Made by a program: the position numbers and the translations under genes
Shown here: piece after piece, positions 25,160 to 37,970 of the stretch
Layout of the letters: each line of letters opens with the position of its first letter
Numbering within the stretch: position 1 is the stretch's first letter
Notes under the pieces: model-generated
The model's database searches: none
Told to the model about the DNA's origin: nothing
Seen by the model: only the letters and a program-made list of their open reading frames with translations
Source of the DNA: Odiellus spinosus
Taxonomy: Eukaryota; Arthropoda; Arachnida; Opiliones; Phalangiidae
Assembly (NCBI GenBank): GCA_963920705.1
Contig: OY987233.1
Location: 13,689,459-13,753,458, forward strand
Direction of reading: 5' to 3'
Length of the DNA stretch: 64,000 nucleotides

Positions 25160-26215
25160 TTAAAGGGAGGCTGTAAAGGAACCTAATCAATTTGAATAAA
25201 ATATTTTCTAAAATGTTCTAAATGGTTCCAGAAAAGGCTGCAGAGATCTAGAAAATTCTGGAAGGTGATTGATAGTTCTAGAAAGGTCTGAAACATTCTG
25301 AAAAATTCTGGAGCATTCTGAAAATTTGTTGAACATTCTAGAACATTCTAGAACATTCTAGAACATTCTAGAACATTCTAGATTTAAAAAAATTTAGAAC
25401 ATGATAGAAAATTCTTCAACATTGTAGAAAACTCTTGAACAATGTAGAAAATTTTGGAACATTCTAGAAAATTTTGGAACATTCTAGAAAATTTTAGAAC
25501 ATTCTAGAAAATTTTGGAAAATTCTAGAAAAATTTAGAACATTCTAGAAAAATTTGGAACATTCTAGAAAAATTTGGAACATTCTAGAAATTTTTTAGAA
25601 CATTCTACAATATTTTGGAACATTCTACAATATTTTGGAACATTCTACAATATTTTGGAACATTCTACAATATTTTGGAACATTCTACAATATTTTGGAA
25701 CATTCTACAATATTTTGGAACATTCTACAATATTTTGGAACATTCTACAATATTTTGGAACATTCTACAATATTTTGGAACATTCTACAATATTTTGGAA
25801 CATTCTAGAAAATTTTGGAACATTCTAGAAAATTTTGGAACATTCTAGAAAATTTTGGAACATTCTAGAAAATTTTGGAACATTCTAGAAAATTTTGGAA
25901 CATTCTAGAAAATTTTGGAACATTCTAGAAAATTTTGGAACATTCTAGAAAATTTTGGAACATTCTAGAACATTTTGGAACATTCTAGAACATTTTGGAA
26001 CATTCTAGAACATTTTGGAACATTCTAGAACATTTTGGAACATTCTAGAACATTTTGGAACATTCTAGAACATTTTGGAACATTCTAGAACATTTTGGAA
26101 CATTCTAGAAAATTTTGGAACATTCTAGAAAATTTTATTTCAGCTTTTTTACGTATTTTTGCTAGTAAATTATAAATATATCTAAAAACAGTCTTTAGTG
26201 TTAATTTCCCTTTAA
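25160..26215. mobile_element. TTAA element filled by a heat-shock-element minisatellite
   Basis: TTAAAGGGAGG at 25160 is mirrored by TTTCCCTTTAA ending at 26215. Almost everything between is a tandem array with GAACATTCTAGAA motifs. No coding capacity is likely: the 84- and 77-codon ORFs over it are repeats read in frame. The same core (TTCTAGAAAGGTCTG) occurs in the smaller element at 55810-56149, so they are one family. Confidence 0.75.
25331..26140. repeat. 20-bp minisatellite built of HSE pentamers
   Basis: It opens with five perfect copies of GAACATTCTA (25331-25380), then a mixed stretch, then about 26 copies of a 20-bp unit in blocks: TTCTACAATATTTTGGAACA (about 25605-25800), TTCTAGAAAATTTTGGAACA (about 25801-25970 and the last copies), and TTCTAGAACATTTTGGAACA (about 25971-26100). 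Cut into fives, the unit reads GAAnn TTCnn GAAnn TTTnn. Three of four modules therefore match heat-shock-element pentamers, except in the CTACAA block, which loses one. Block structure indicates recent local duplication. Confidence 0.9.
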
Positions 26216-26906
26216 AAAATGGGTTGTTTTTTCATTATTATTTTCCCCCAAATGCTGCAGAATCGTTTACGTATATAATCTCGGGTCTTTTAATTCGTGT
26301 TTTCAAACCATTTTTATTGTCACGAAACTAAAAATAGTTTTTTAATTAGAATTTTCATTAAGTTAATATAGCGTTGTTAGGTTTGAGAAATTAGGCTTTT
26401 AAGGGCAAGTCTCATTAATAAGTGAAAATATTTAATAAATTATTTCAATTTTAAAAGCTTTTGTAAGACTATTAGGGAATGTTTTCCTTCGGAGGTTTGC
26501 TTAAGAAATTTGTTTTGTTTTCTTTAACTCCATTAAAATATACTTTACCATGCAAAGAACCGAAGCAAACTTAAGAAAATGGGAAAACCTTTAAAACAAA
26601 AACCAATAATTGATTTATAATAAAAAAAAAATCCGATAGTTTGCTTCAGACAAAGGTTTAAAAAAAAAAAAAAACTTCAAACAAATTTTGAAACATCCCC
26701 TTCCCCAGAGGGACGTTGTAGGATACTTTTAAATTTAACCAGCCTATATTTTATAGTTTGTATAGTCTACTTTTATTCCTACCGGATTTAATATTGAATA
26801 TTAATCCGCCTCAACTTCAGCTTAATTACGAACCCTAACAATATGTTCAAAATCATCGACTTGAAAACTACACTCCCAATTTTATCATTGTTAAATCCTA
26901 GATATG

Positions 26907-27382
26907 AAAGGGAAATTTGGAACTGAAAATTGAATAGCTTTTGAATTTATTTTCGGAAACGTATACGAAAATTTTCAAACAATTTTCAGACCCTTTTTTG
27001 GTGTTAAAATTAATTTCTAAAGTTTGGTAAAGTTTGAATAAAAGTAAAGTATAAATTCGGGCCAATCTTATTTTTTCAACCTTCAACAGCGCTTGTAATG
27101 TTCTCACATTAAAATAATAGACTTGTATTTGATGTGCAAGATCTTAGGCATTAAACGCCGGCCTATTCTCTTAATGTTAGGACATTACAAGAGCTGTTGA
27201 AGGTTGAAATAATATGATTGGCCCGAATTTATATTTACTTTTATTCTAACTTTACCAAAACTTTAGAAATAAATTTAAACACCAAAATGGGTGTCTAAAA
27301 ATTGTTTGTAAATTTTTGGCATCCGGTGATTCAGAAAATAAATTCAAAAGCTGTTCCATTTTAGCTCCAAGTTTCCCTTTAA
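26907..27382. mobile_element. Family C copy 2
   Basis: Left end has lost TTAA (ATGAAAGGGAAATTTGGAAC); right end CCAAGTTTCCCTTTAA is intact. Same internal mirror motifs as the 18.4-kb copy. Confidence 0.8.
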
Positions 27383-27689
27383 ATGAAATCATATACGAAG
27401 ATATGGACTGCGACCTATATTGGTTATATTTGTTTCTTCGAAATTTGATATTGTTAAAAACTCGATTTCGGTGTAGTTTGGCTGTTTAAAAACGAACGGT
27501 TTCCAATAAGGGGTATTTTTATAATATAAATCTATAGACGGGGGACCCAGGGTTTTAAAACAAAGCATTTTTGTTTAATATCAGATCGTTAAAAGTTTAC
27601 TTCAGAATTTAGTTTATTTTATATTAGATATATATTTATATTTTTCGTCAATTCAACGGTTTTCGATATAAATATTTTAAATTATAATT

Positions 27690-28345
27690 AAAGTGATGTT
27701 ATCACTACTTTTTCGAAGAATTATATTCAGTATATTTCGTACTATTTAAAATTATATTCAAAATTCTATGAATTATAAAGAAATCTATAAAATTACAGTT
27801 CTAGTATAATGCTGTTACCATTTTTTCGAAAAATTATGGTCATATCATTAATTTTTCATACTATTAAAAATTATATTCAGAATTCTATGAATTTTTAAGA
27901 AATCTATAAAAATACAGTTCTAGTATAATGCTGTCACCATTTTTTCGAAAAATTATGGTCATATCATTAATTTTTCATACTATTAAAAATAATATTCAAA
28001 ATTCTATGAATTATAAAGAAATCTATAAAAATACAGTACTAGTATAATGCTGTCACCATTTTTTCGAAAAATTATGGTCATATCATTAATTTTTCATACT
28101 ATTAAAAATTATATTCAAAATTCTATGAATTATGAAGAAATCTCTGAAAAATATATACAATATTAGACTTATATTAAATATTTTACAAGTAATGTTGTCA
28201 TAAATATTTTCTTCAAAGAATTATGAGTTATACCTTTAACCTTTTCATACTAGTAAAAAATATATTTAAAATTCTATGAATCATGAAGAAATCTATAAAA
28301 CGTTTTGCAATATTAGGCATGTATTAAATATTTTATAGATTTACG
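27690..28345. repeat. ~119-bp tandem repeat
   Basis: About five copies with AAATTCTATGAATTATAAAG, GTTCTAGTATAATGCTGTCA and TTTTTCGAAAAATTATGGTC; the last copies are diverged. Confidence 0.88.
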
Positions 28346-28349
28346 TTGA

Positions 28350-31317
28350 AAATTCAAAATTTTAATGATGACGTAACTAATGTTTTTTGGTCGTCATCAA
28401 CTATAAATTTCAAATCAAATGGTGATAATAAAATGTTTATATACTGTTAGGGTAATTTATTTTCCACTATATTCTATGAAGATATATATTTAGAAACGTT
28501 AATTAATGATAATTCTTAAAAGCTACTCAAAATTCAATTTGTATTGTGCTAGAAGTTGATGACATTTAAGTTATAATGTAGTATAAGATCACAAGTTGAT
28601 CATCCTTCCAGTTTATAAGACGACATACCAGAAAACACATACCAATCATAATATGCCTCTTTGTAAACTTGAAGCATGATTAATATTTTTTGTTTTTTTA
28701 GGCCTATTTTTGGTCTGACGTATATCATTTTTCTCGGGTGCCTTAATTATGGCCTCATATGATTTAAATTAGTCTAGAACTAATTGTTAGCAATTAAAAT
28801 AATAGACCAAGCCTCTAAAATTACAGTTTTAAATTAAGAAACATAAATTTTGCGAAAAAAAAGTCATTTAAAGTTTCCGAATTTATTACGAAGTTACAAT
28901 CTTAAAAATCCTATTTTTTTCATTTAATAACCGTTTTTTTATGCAAATTTTGTTCCTTTTTTCAAGATTGTAACTTCAGTATAGTTCCCTGAGTCTAAAT
29001 ATATCGCTTAATTTTTTTTCTCGTGACAAGACATCTTTTTAATTAAGGATAAATGCATTTATAATTGCTTTCGAAAAATTTTCTTAATGAGTTTTCTCAT
29101 TTGGAATTTAAGCTTTACGCGCTTACGTGTAGGTTCGTCCGACTAAAATAAAATAATAAAGGGATGTTAGGGGAAGAATGGAATGTTTTGTAAACTGGAA
29201 ACGTATTTCCCGGCCTTTTTATATAGTGTTTTTAATTCTCTGAATAATTTGATTATTTTATTCACCTTAATAAATTGAATGAAGTGATGTTAGGAGAAAA
29301 GGGAAAGAGATGGTGTAGATTTTCCTTCTTATATAACCTTCTACTCCATTCAGTTTCCGAGGGTGAATAATTATATAAAATGAATCTCGCGCCGTATTTC
29401 TCGCGCGTCAAATCTTAAAATCTCGCGCTTGAATAAAATAATTATGTATATATCGTAGTTTGCATCGCACGTGAAGGCAAACTGTTTCTCTTTTAATTTC
29501 AATGGGAATAGTGGATGGTCTAGGTTTATACACGTAGCAATCTCGGATTGAATCATATACTTTAAGTATTTTTTAAAACCACAGTTGTAAATTATTTTTA
29601 ATTTTTGAAATTTTCATGTTTAACTGTTTAACCAATCAGACCTTTTATTTTTTATTTTATTCATAATTTAATTTTACTCGCAATTTGTTTTGTTAGTAAT
29701 TTTATTCGAAATTCATTATATTTTTTTCGTGTGAAATAATTTGGGGATTCGGGGTTGAAGGGTCTGACATTCCTAATGAAAGCGTATGGAATTTCGTGAT
29801 TTCACAATTTCGCCAAAGATTGCGAGATTTCTTCTTTGATTTCACGATTTCTTTTCTAAGATATCTTGATTTCGACGGAGATTTCGCGATTTTTATCAGA
29901 GATTTCGCGATTTCTTCAAAGATTTCGCGAGAATCGTACGGTATTTCATGTAAATGTCTGGACCCCTCGCTTGGATCGGGATATATTTCGTTAGGGTCAT
30001 TGAAACCTTACTATCTCAAAAATAGGCTTAAATCAAATCTCGTTCGTGGGGTGGCTTCTCAACACGTTTTTTTTTTTTTTTTTTTTTTTTTCAAGGGATT
30101 TTTTTCCAATTGACCTTTAAATAATACGCTGAGTTTTAGTTTTAGTGGGGTGCTATTTTTCTACGGCTTCTATTTATTCGTATTTCGTGCTTACCCTGCA
30201 AAAATAGTTGAAATCAAATATCACAAATCTGATTTAGAAACATATTTGTAATTTAATATTTAAAAGTAATTTAATTTAATTCTAAATTATATTTTAATTA
30301 TATAATTTTTTGTTTATGTTTAAAAATTTAAATATCTTATATTAATTAGATAATGAAGTCAATAAACACTCGCGTTAATTAATTAAAACTCACCGAAGTT
30401 TTCTCATTAATTTTTATTTAATTTTTTTATTAAATTTTAAATCTGAGCTGACTTGTACCTCCCATTAACCAATTAGCTTAATTAGACTAATTAGTCTTAA
30501 TTAAAGCTCGCCCGTGCTTTAGGGCTAGTTATTTGAGTTGATGATAAGCGTGGAATTCTTTAAATCTCTTTTAATTAGCTTCAAATATTCTAAAAATAAA
30601 TGTTTTTATTCCTACGAAATTAAAGTTTTGCTTAGCGGAATCAAAGAGCTGCAATTGTATGCAAAAATTTTGGAAAAATAATATGTATGCCTAATAGGCA
30701 GGCTTGACATAAGCAAAATTCCCGTAAGACTTGTTTTACAAAATATTGATTTCCTCGTGAAATTTGAGGAAGCTTTACTAGCGAAGTAACAATCTTCGAA
30801 TGATCATAACGGCTCATTTTAAAACATATTTAATATCCATGAATTTGTACCCATTTTAGTATTGAACCCAATCTATATATTCTCGACTATCTTGAGTTTG
30901 CAATACGTACGAAGTTAAACTCCCTTTTATCTCTAAAGAAATCGTAACGAGAAAATAACTAAACAGGTGCTGAAACTTAAAACATGATTCTGAACGAAGC
31001 TCGTGATACGGCGCGCGCGAGGCCGTGAGATCCAGTCTTTTATACTCAGTATCAGTTTACATTACGTACGAAGCTAAGGGCCTACCTTATATCTAAGTAA
31101 TAAAAAACATAATGAAAATTATAGAAAGAATTAAAAGAGCGTACTGTAAACTCAAATTGACTCCTGAAATCCACTCTTGTAAAGGTTATAGTTTGTTAAG
31201 CCTATTCGTCTACTATGCGCGGAACTTTACAATAACATCCAGACAAATAGCGCCGATACTAGTTATTACAATCTGAAAACTAAATCCATCGTCACGTGAT
31301 GCCACCAGAGTGTAGGT
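28350..31317. other. Intron, mostly unassigned
   Basis: Contains an inverted pair (CGAAGTTACAATCTTAAAAA near 28890 and its complement near 28965), clustered CTCGCGC motifs at 29380-29430, and short TTTCGCGATTT repeats at 29795-29935 that open a 105-codon ORF. No gene found. Confidence 0.45.
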
Positions 31318-31364
31318 CTCTATAAGAAAAGGGAAAGAGTAAGAGTCCCCTAGGCTTTACAAGG

Positions 31365-31620
31365 TTTGTACACGACCTGTAAAACCTAGAAAAGTCAGGG
31401 AATTGGCCCAAAAGGTCGGGGGAAAGTCAGGGTATTTGAAAATTGGCCCAAAAGGTCAGGGAAAAGTCAGGGAATTTGGAAATTGACCCAAAAGGTCGGG
31501 AAAAAGTCAGGGAATTTGGTAATTGACCCAAAAGGTTAGGGAAAAGTCAGGGAATTTAGAAATTGGCCCAAAAAGTCAGTGAAAAGAAATGGTCAGGGAA
31601 AACCGGGAAAGGTCAGTGAA
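31365..31620. repeat. ~40-bp minisatellite (GTCAGGGAA...TTGGCCCAAAAG)
   Basis: About six copies of GTCAGGGAATTTGGAAATTG plus GCCCAAAAGGTCAGGGAAAA. A shorter relative lies at 36705-36795. The flanks (31318-31362, 31625-31710) recur at 47055-47185 without the array. Confidence 0.85.
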
Positions 31621-32072
31621 ATTGACCATGTTCATTTGACAATAACGCGCGAGTTTAGGTTTGTTGGTTAAAACTCCATGGTGAAAAATGTTTAACTCGA
31701 CCTCGAGCCCTCTTAAAATAATATAATTCTTCACTCCAAGAACAAAACATTTGAAAACCTTTTGCTTGAACTATTTGCTATTTTGCTATTGTACCATTAA
31801 AGTAAATGGCTTACAACTCTAGCGGAGGCGTAAAAAGTCACCCTTTCCAAGAGTGGATACCACTAGGTCTATAGAAGCTCCTGATTTTGCAAGGGATCTC
31901 GAGTGTTTGATAATAAGTATGCGATTTAAGTTTGCAGTTTACGCAAAGACTAATTTCCGCCTTTTTCTCTTTGAAATCGAATAAATGGGTTAAAATAAAG
32001 TCTTATTACTTTGGTACCCAACCTTTGATGGAATAAACTATATATATATTACCAAAAGTTCATCACTTTATT

Positions 32073-32333
32073 CCATAAAAGTAAACAACGCCCCGTAGCT
32101 TAATACTATCAATAATGGCCCATCAATGTCGAGTGATTTGGACTCTCGATATTTTGAGTCTGGAGAGAGGGACGAAATTTTGGTGGGCCGCGCTTGGCTA
32201 TGTTGTCTTCCCCCAACTCCGGAATTTCTCCAAAGAGTGGCGCTTCCTGCGTTCCCTATTTACACGGCCTCTAGAGAAAGTCTCGAATCAGAATCTGCCG
32301 TTTGATTTACGGGGGCGTTGTTTACTTTTATGG
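32073..32333. mobile_element. Short inverted-repeat element (261 bp)
   Basis: CCATAAAAGTAAACAACGCC and its near-perfect complement at the other end. The interior is GC-richer and gives a 79-codon plus-strand ORF without recognisable features. No clear target duplication seen. Confidence 0.65.
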
Positions 32334-32678
32334 AGTTATGTAATATACTTTTGATATTGCGAAGTGGGAGTTGTGTTTGAATGACTCTCAAAAAGTTGTA
32401 AAAGTTGAATTTTTTTTTTCGCCAGGCCTATATGAGGAAAAGTATAAATCGAAAGGTCTTCGATCATTTTCATCGAGCTCTCGGATCCTAATGAAAAATC
32501 CATTTAAACGCCATATATATAACGCGGCTACTGCGAATATAAGTGGGAGTTGAAATTGATAAATCAATCGCGATTCGACTTAAAAACACGAGTTACATCC
32601 GTTATATGACTTTTAATAGATATAGGTCACACACCATTTAGATTTAATAGAACAAAGCATTCATGTTCATTTAAAATT

Positions 32679-33040
32679 TTAAAGGGAAACTAAAATGGAA
32701 CAACTTTTGAAAATATTTTCGGAATCACCGGATGCAATGTAAGATTTTCTGGATTAAGTATACTTTAAGGAAAAAGACCATGCGAAAGCGACCTTATAAC
32801 TCGTGCTTATAACGCGTACAAACTTCAATAGCGAAATCACGCGATTTTAGTGATGACGTAGTATTTCGGGGATTTTTATTATAAAATGTCGAAAATGGCG
32901 GATATAAATATATTTTTGCTTTCGCCTTAATTTTATTCTCTGACATATATGTATATATATTTTGAATCGTTTTTTAACGATTTTTCCGAAAATGCTACTC
33001 ATTTTCCAAATAGAATTCATGAATAATCCGTGACTGTAAC
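32679..33040. mobile_element. Family C left tip joined to family F fragment
   Basis: TTAAAGGGAAACTAAAATGG and about 60 bp of family C (32679-32745), directly followed by family F in reverse (ACTTTAAGGAAAAAGACCAT to AATGCTACTCATTTTCC). Confidence 0.65.
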
Positions 33041-33150
33041 ATATTTATAGTAATTCTATTAAGGCCTAGCTCCTTAACTTAAAACTTTAGGAGAAAAATC
33101 GATTAACTTTGAAAAATGATCACGAGGAATGGTGGATGTACACTGTTTCA

Positions 33151-33162
33151 TGCGCATGCGCG
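33151..33162. promoter_or_regulatory. NRF1/Ewg-like palindrome
   Basis: TGCGCATGCGCG fits the NRF1-type site YGCGCAYGCGCR. No neighbouring gene recognised. Confidence 0.35.
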
Positions 33163-33889
33163 TGCCCATCAAAAGAAGTCACTGAACATCCGCCTTTAGA
33201 TTACATCACAAATTTAGTTAGCCATTTTTTTTAACTTTTGTATTGATATATTTATATTTTATTTTCTAAAAAATTCCAAAACCTAATACTTGCCTCCCAC
33301 GTGATACATAAAAAATATTATAATTAAATTTGATATGGTACGTAGACTATTACACGCGTTGATTGTGTCGTTGGTGGTACGAGGCTGGGATGTTAACGAT
33401 AGCTCGTAAATCAGTGAAACGCCTTTAGATCGCGTGAGAGATCAATCATAATAAAAGCCGGGGCTAGATGGCCTCACCCCTGCCTTTACCTACGCTGCCA
33501 ACCAACCACGTCCAAGTCCGGCCTTAATCCCTATTTAAATACGCCGATATCGACAACCTAACTTGACCCACTTTAAAGCACGGTCGGTTTATAACATCCA
33601 AGTTCATAATCTTAGAAGTATACCGTAATATAGTTTAGAATCGGATGGGATTAAGGACAGGTATGGCTTTAACTCCCTTTACCCGCCTTCCACACTATTG
33701 ATTCATCTTAATATCAGCGGGCTGACACGAGTTACCGATATGTTTGTAAAATATACTGGTATTTACATTAAATTTAATTTAATCATGATTTTAAGTTTGG
33801 AGGTTAATTTGTTTAAATTTAAGATATATTTTTATATATTAAAGAAATTTAAGATATTTTTTTATGTATTTAAGAAATTAAGATACATT

Positions 33890-34530
33890 TCTTAAAGGTA
33901 TAAAATGTAAGTTATATATTTAAGAAGTTTAAGATATATTTAAGAAGTTTAAGATATATTTAAGAAGTTTAAGATATATTTAAGAAGTTTAAGATATATT
34001 TAAGAAGTTTAAGATATATTTAAGAAGTTTAAGATATATTTAAGAAGGTTAAGATATATTTAAGAAGTTTAAGATCTATATTTAAGAAGTTTAAGATCTA
34101 TATTTAAGAAGTTTAAGATCTATATTTAAGAAGTTTCAGATCTATATTTAAGAAGTTTCAGATCTATATTTAAGAAGGTTAAAATCTATATTTAAGAAGG
34201 TTAAGATCTATATTTAAGAAGGTTAAGATCTATATTTAGGAAGGTTAAGATCTATATTTAAGAAGTTTCAGATCTATATTTAAGAAGTTTCAGATCTATA
34301 TTTAAGAAGTTTAAGATCTATATTTAAGAAGTTTAAGATCTATATTTAAGAAGTTTAAGATCTATATTTAAGAAGTTTAAGATCTATATTTAAGAAGTTT
34401 AAGATCTATATTTAAGAAGTTTAAGATCTATATTTAAGAAGTTTAAGATCTATATCTAAGAAGTTTAAGATCTATATCTAAGAAGTTTAAGATCTATATT
34501 TAAGAAGTTTAAGATCTATATTTAAGTAAT
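33890..34530. repeat. 20/22-bp minisatellite
   Basis: About eight copies of TTTAAGATATATTTAAGAAG (33905-34070), then about twenty of TTTAAGATCTATATTTAAGA plus AG, with blocks of GTTTCAGATC and GGTTAAGATC variants. Confidence 0.92.
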
Positions 34531-34844
34531 TAGCAATGATTCAATCCTAGCCTTTAACGATAACTCGCCAGCTCAGTTTTAGTCGGGAATGATGAAATAA
34601 ATTTTTCCCTTTAACGTTTCCCTTTAAAAAAAATTTGATGAAGCTTTGAATTTCCACCAAGCTTAATCGGTTTTCTTTAAGAAATATTTTTGAACCTTTT
34701 TATCGTTACTTAATAACTTTTAAAATGTTTCAATATTTTTAATGTTTATTTAAAAAGGAAGCCTAACCTGTAGGGGCTCGTGATCTAATGTATTTCCTAT
34801 GGACCCCTGTAAAAATGTTCGACCGCAATGCATCCGTGTAATTT

Positions 34845-34992
34845 ACTTTATATTATATATATTAGATCTATGTTATATATAGATTATATATATATTATAT
34901 ATATTATATATTAGATATATATATATATATATTATATATGCATTATATGTTATATATAGATTATATAAATTATATATATTATATATACATTA
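34845..34992. repeat. AT microsatellite
   Basis: Mostly TATATA/ATTATAT tracts with AGATC interruptions. Confidence 0.85.
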
Positions 34993-35719
34993 AATAATTT
35001 AATAATAGTCTCTCTTTGGAGATTTGATTCAAATGATCTGATCCAACTAAATTAAGAACAATTCCTCATTTTGAAAGCAGATTTCTTGTTTCATTTAAAG
35101 CCATAGAAATACAAATATCCAATAATAAAAAAAAGTTTCAATATATAAGAAATAAAATAATAATGGCAAATATTTGCCCTTTGGACTCGCTCCTAACTTC
35201 CTAAGACAATTAGTTATAGAATTAACCCACCCAGAACTGAACAAAACTGACCAAAAACTAGGGCCGCATTCATCGTTAAATAAACCCACCATAAGACAAA
35301 GCTTGTTTCACCAACCCAGATCTCGTTGCGTGAAGTCTTCCCTAAACTAATAATAGAAATTATATACTCTTTATTCAATTGGAGTTGGCAAGATCTTCTT
35401 TTGTCTCTACGTGGTTTAACATAGTGTACTCATCCGCCTCAAGTATGACAAGTATTCCCATTACCCCTTGGTTTAAGCCAATGAAACGCTTTTGTTCAAG
35501 GGATTCTATAGTTCTATTTAGTTACGGAGTAAGTCGGTAGAATAATTCGGCAAATAGGGCGGTTCCTAGGAAATCATGTACTTAATTTAGGGTTCTTATT
35601 AATAAGGATCTTCAACGGAGAAAATCGCATCATGGTATATACTTAATGCACGTTGTTGAATTGAAGTGATTCTGTTACCAATTTTTTCATCACTTCCAAA
35701 TCGAATATATATATATTAT

Positions 35720-36184
35720 TTAAAGGGAAACTTAGAGCTAAATATGGAGCAGCTTTTAAATTTATTTTCGGAATCACCGGATGCCAAAAAATGTATATTT
35801 TAGAGCAATTTTTAGACACGTTTTTTGTGTTAAATTAATTTCTAAAGTTTGGGAAAGTTTGAATAAAAGTAGATATACATTCGGGCCAATAATATTATTT
35901 CAGCCTTATTCAACAGCGCTTGTAATGTCCTAACAGTAAGATAATAGAGCGGCGTTTAATGCTTAGGGCATTGGTCATCAATGAGAGAACATTACAAGCG
36001 CTGTTGAAGGCTGAAATAATATGATTGGCCCGATTTTCTATTTCCTTTTATTCAAACTTTACCAAACTTTAGAAATTAATTTAAACACCAAAAACGTGTC
36101 TAAAAATTGTTCGAAAATATACGTTTTGTTTTTGTCATCTACATTCAAAAGCTGTTCCAGTTTTAGCTCCAAGTTTCCCTTTAA
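35720..36184. mobile_element. Family C copy 3
   Basis: TTAAAGGGAAACTTAGAGCT to AGCTCCAAGTTTCCCTTTAA, both TTAA present. The hairpin centre is shorter than in the 18.4-kb copy. Confidence 0.85.
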
Positions 36185-37297
36185 TTAAGTTTTAATTCAA
36201 AACATCTAGAAACATTAACTGGAAAAAATTAAATTAATATTTTTAATTTATTGACTTTTCTATCTGCGCTCGTCTGAAATTATGAATATTTTTTTAGAAG
36301 CCTCAGAATGAAGAAACAAAATAAAATATATATTTCTTAGATCTTCGACAAAATAAAGGTGACATGATCACTTAAGGTGACTTTGGCGTACACGTATTAT
36401 CTCCTTATGAAGTAATATTTACTTTCGAGAAAAACCCCGGGCCAAACAGTTTTTCGGTTATTTGCTAACCAATCACAATCCCCAGTGCAAATGATAATTG
36501 ACCTTAAAGGGCGACAGGCACAGCTGTTCCAAAAATCGGAGATCCTACAGCCGATAGAGAAAACTTAATGAGAATATAGTATTTTGCTAAGTCTTTAAAT
36601 TTTTAACGGTTAATATCAAAAACGAAACGAACTAGATCCACAATTCTTTTTAACATCGATATAATATAGAAACTTTTCTCCTCAGTTGAAAGTTAGGGAA
36701 TTTGTAAATTGCCCCAAAAGATCAGGGGAAAGTCAGGGAGTTTGAAAATTTTCCCAAATGGTCAGGGAATTTGGAAATGAGCCCAAATGGTCAGATAAAT
36801 TAATTGTTTTGGTACGTATCATAGAACTGTTTATGATTAGTTGATAAATTTATTCCAACACAATTATTATAAACTGAAAATATTTGCCTAAAGATTCATT
36901 TTTTTTTCTCATATTCCGAGTATTAAGCTATCCTGACCCTGATTGATAAACTATGTTAAATAAAATGTGAGAATGCCAAGAGGAGAGCTCGTAAGAATAA
37001 ATTCAGGAAAATTATTTATGGTCAGGGAAATTAACTTCCAAAATTTTGTACGAGCCCTGTGTAAAACCGTTTCACTTTCAAAAGCTTTGAAATGAAGAAT
37101 ATTTCTCTGCACTTCTTCCTTTACATTTTAGCAAATATATGATTTATATAAAGGATATCTATTAGGTTTTTATTTGAATAAATTAGTTTAGAGACCTTAC
37201 ACGGCATTACAAACTTCACCATTAGCTCCGCAATCTTTTTAAAGGGATAATGAACTCCAAATAATAAAAAAATAATTAAAATATAATTTTAGCTTAC

Positions 37298-37411
37298 CTG
37301 AGAGCCTTTCTGTAATGGTCAATGGCTGATTGGGCGTAACCATTGTCCTTTTGGAGGTTGGCAAAATTATAGTGAACTTTAGCGTTATCCGGACTACTAC
37401 GCAAACCAGAC
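37298..37411 (-). CDS. TMTC1-like exon g (TPR 1)
   Basis: A 114-nt exon with acceptor cttttag and donor gtaagc. It encodes SGLRSSPDNAKVHYNFANLQ, then KDNGYAQSAIDHYRKAL. This is the first tetratricopeptide repeat; NAKVHYN..N..KD is typical of the first TMTC1 repeat. The incoming phase joins to LFR and the outgoing codon is AG|T = Ser. Confidence 0.95.
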
Positions 37412-37970
37412 CTAAAAGAAAAATAATTTAAAACATTCAATTAAAATCATTTTTAATTGAATAATACCATCGAGGCATAAACCAATGGAAACGTATATAG
37501 AAACCAATAAACGATGACGTATCGATTACGTCACTTAACGTCGTCTCCCTTTTACAGAAAAGTTGTGAACCCCCCAAAAAAATCGCTTATGTGTGGATTT
37601 CCCCAAATTCCTAAGCTCTATATATATTTATTCAACCAATCATACTCAGTTTTCATTACGCGTAAAGGTTGAGATCCCTTTATCTTTAATAAACTAAATC
37701 AAACGGTATTTAATATTACCTTTAAGATTGACACGCGCTGCAAACTTGAAACTGATTTTAATTTTAGCGCGCGCGAACCAATTTCAGAATCAATTTAAGT
37801 GTAGAGCGTGTGGAAAACCTATATTTATTAAAATATATTGGATTTTATGGATAGAAATACAGGGAAACTGGGCTTTTTACGTGTTTAAAAGTTAACCTGA
37901 ATAAAATAAAACACGAGCCATCGCGAGGTTGATTTTTTGGAATCAATTTAAATCTATAGCTCGTGCGAAG

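Noticed and set aside
25574..25848. ORFs of 84 and 77 codons (FWNILQYFGTF repeats)
   Set aside because: 20-bp units rotate through all three frames, so long stop-free frames arise automatically. No start context or homology.
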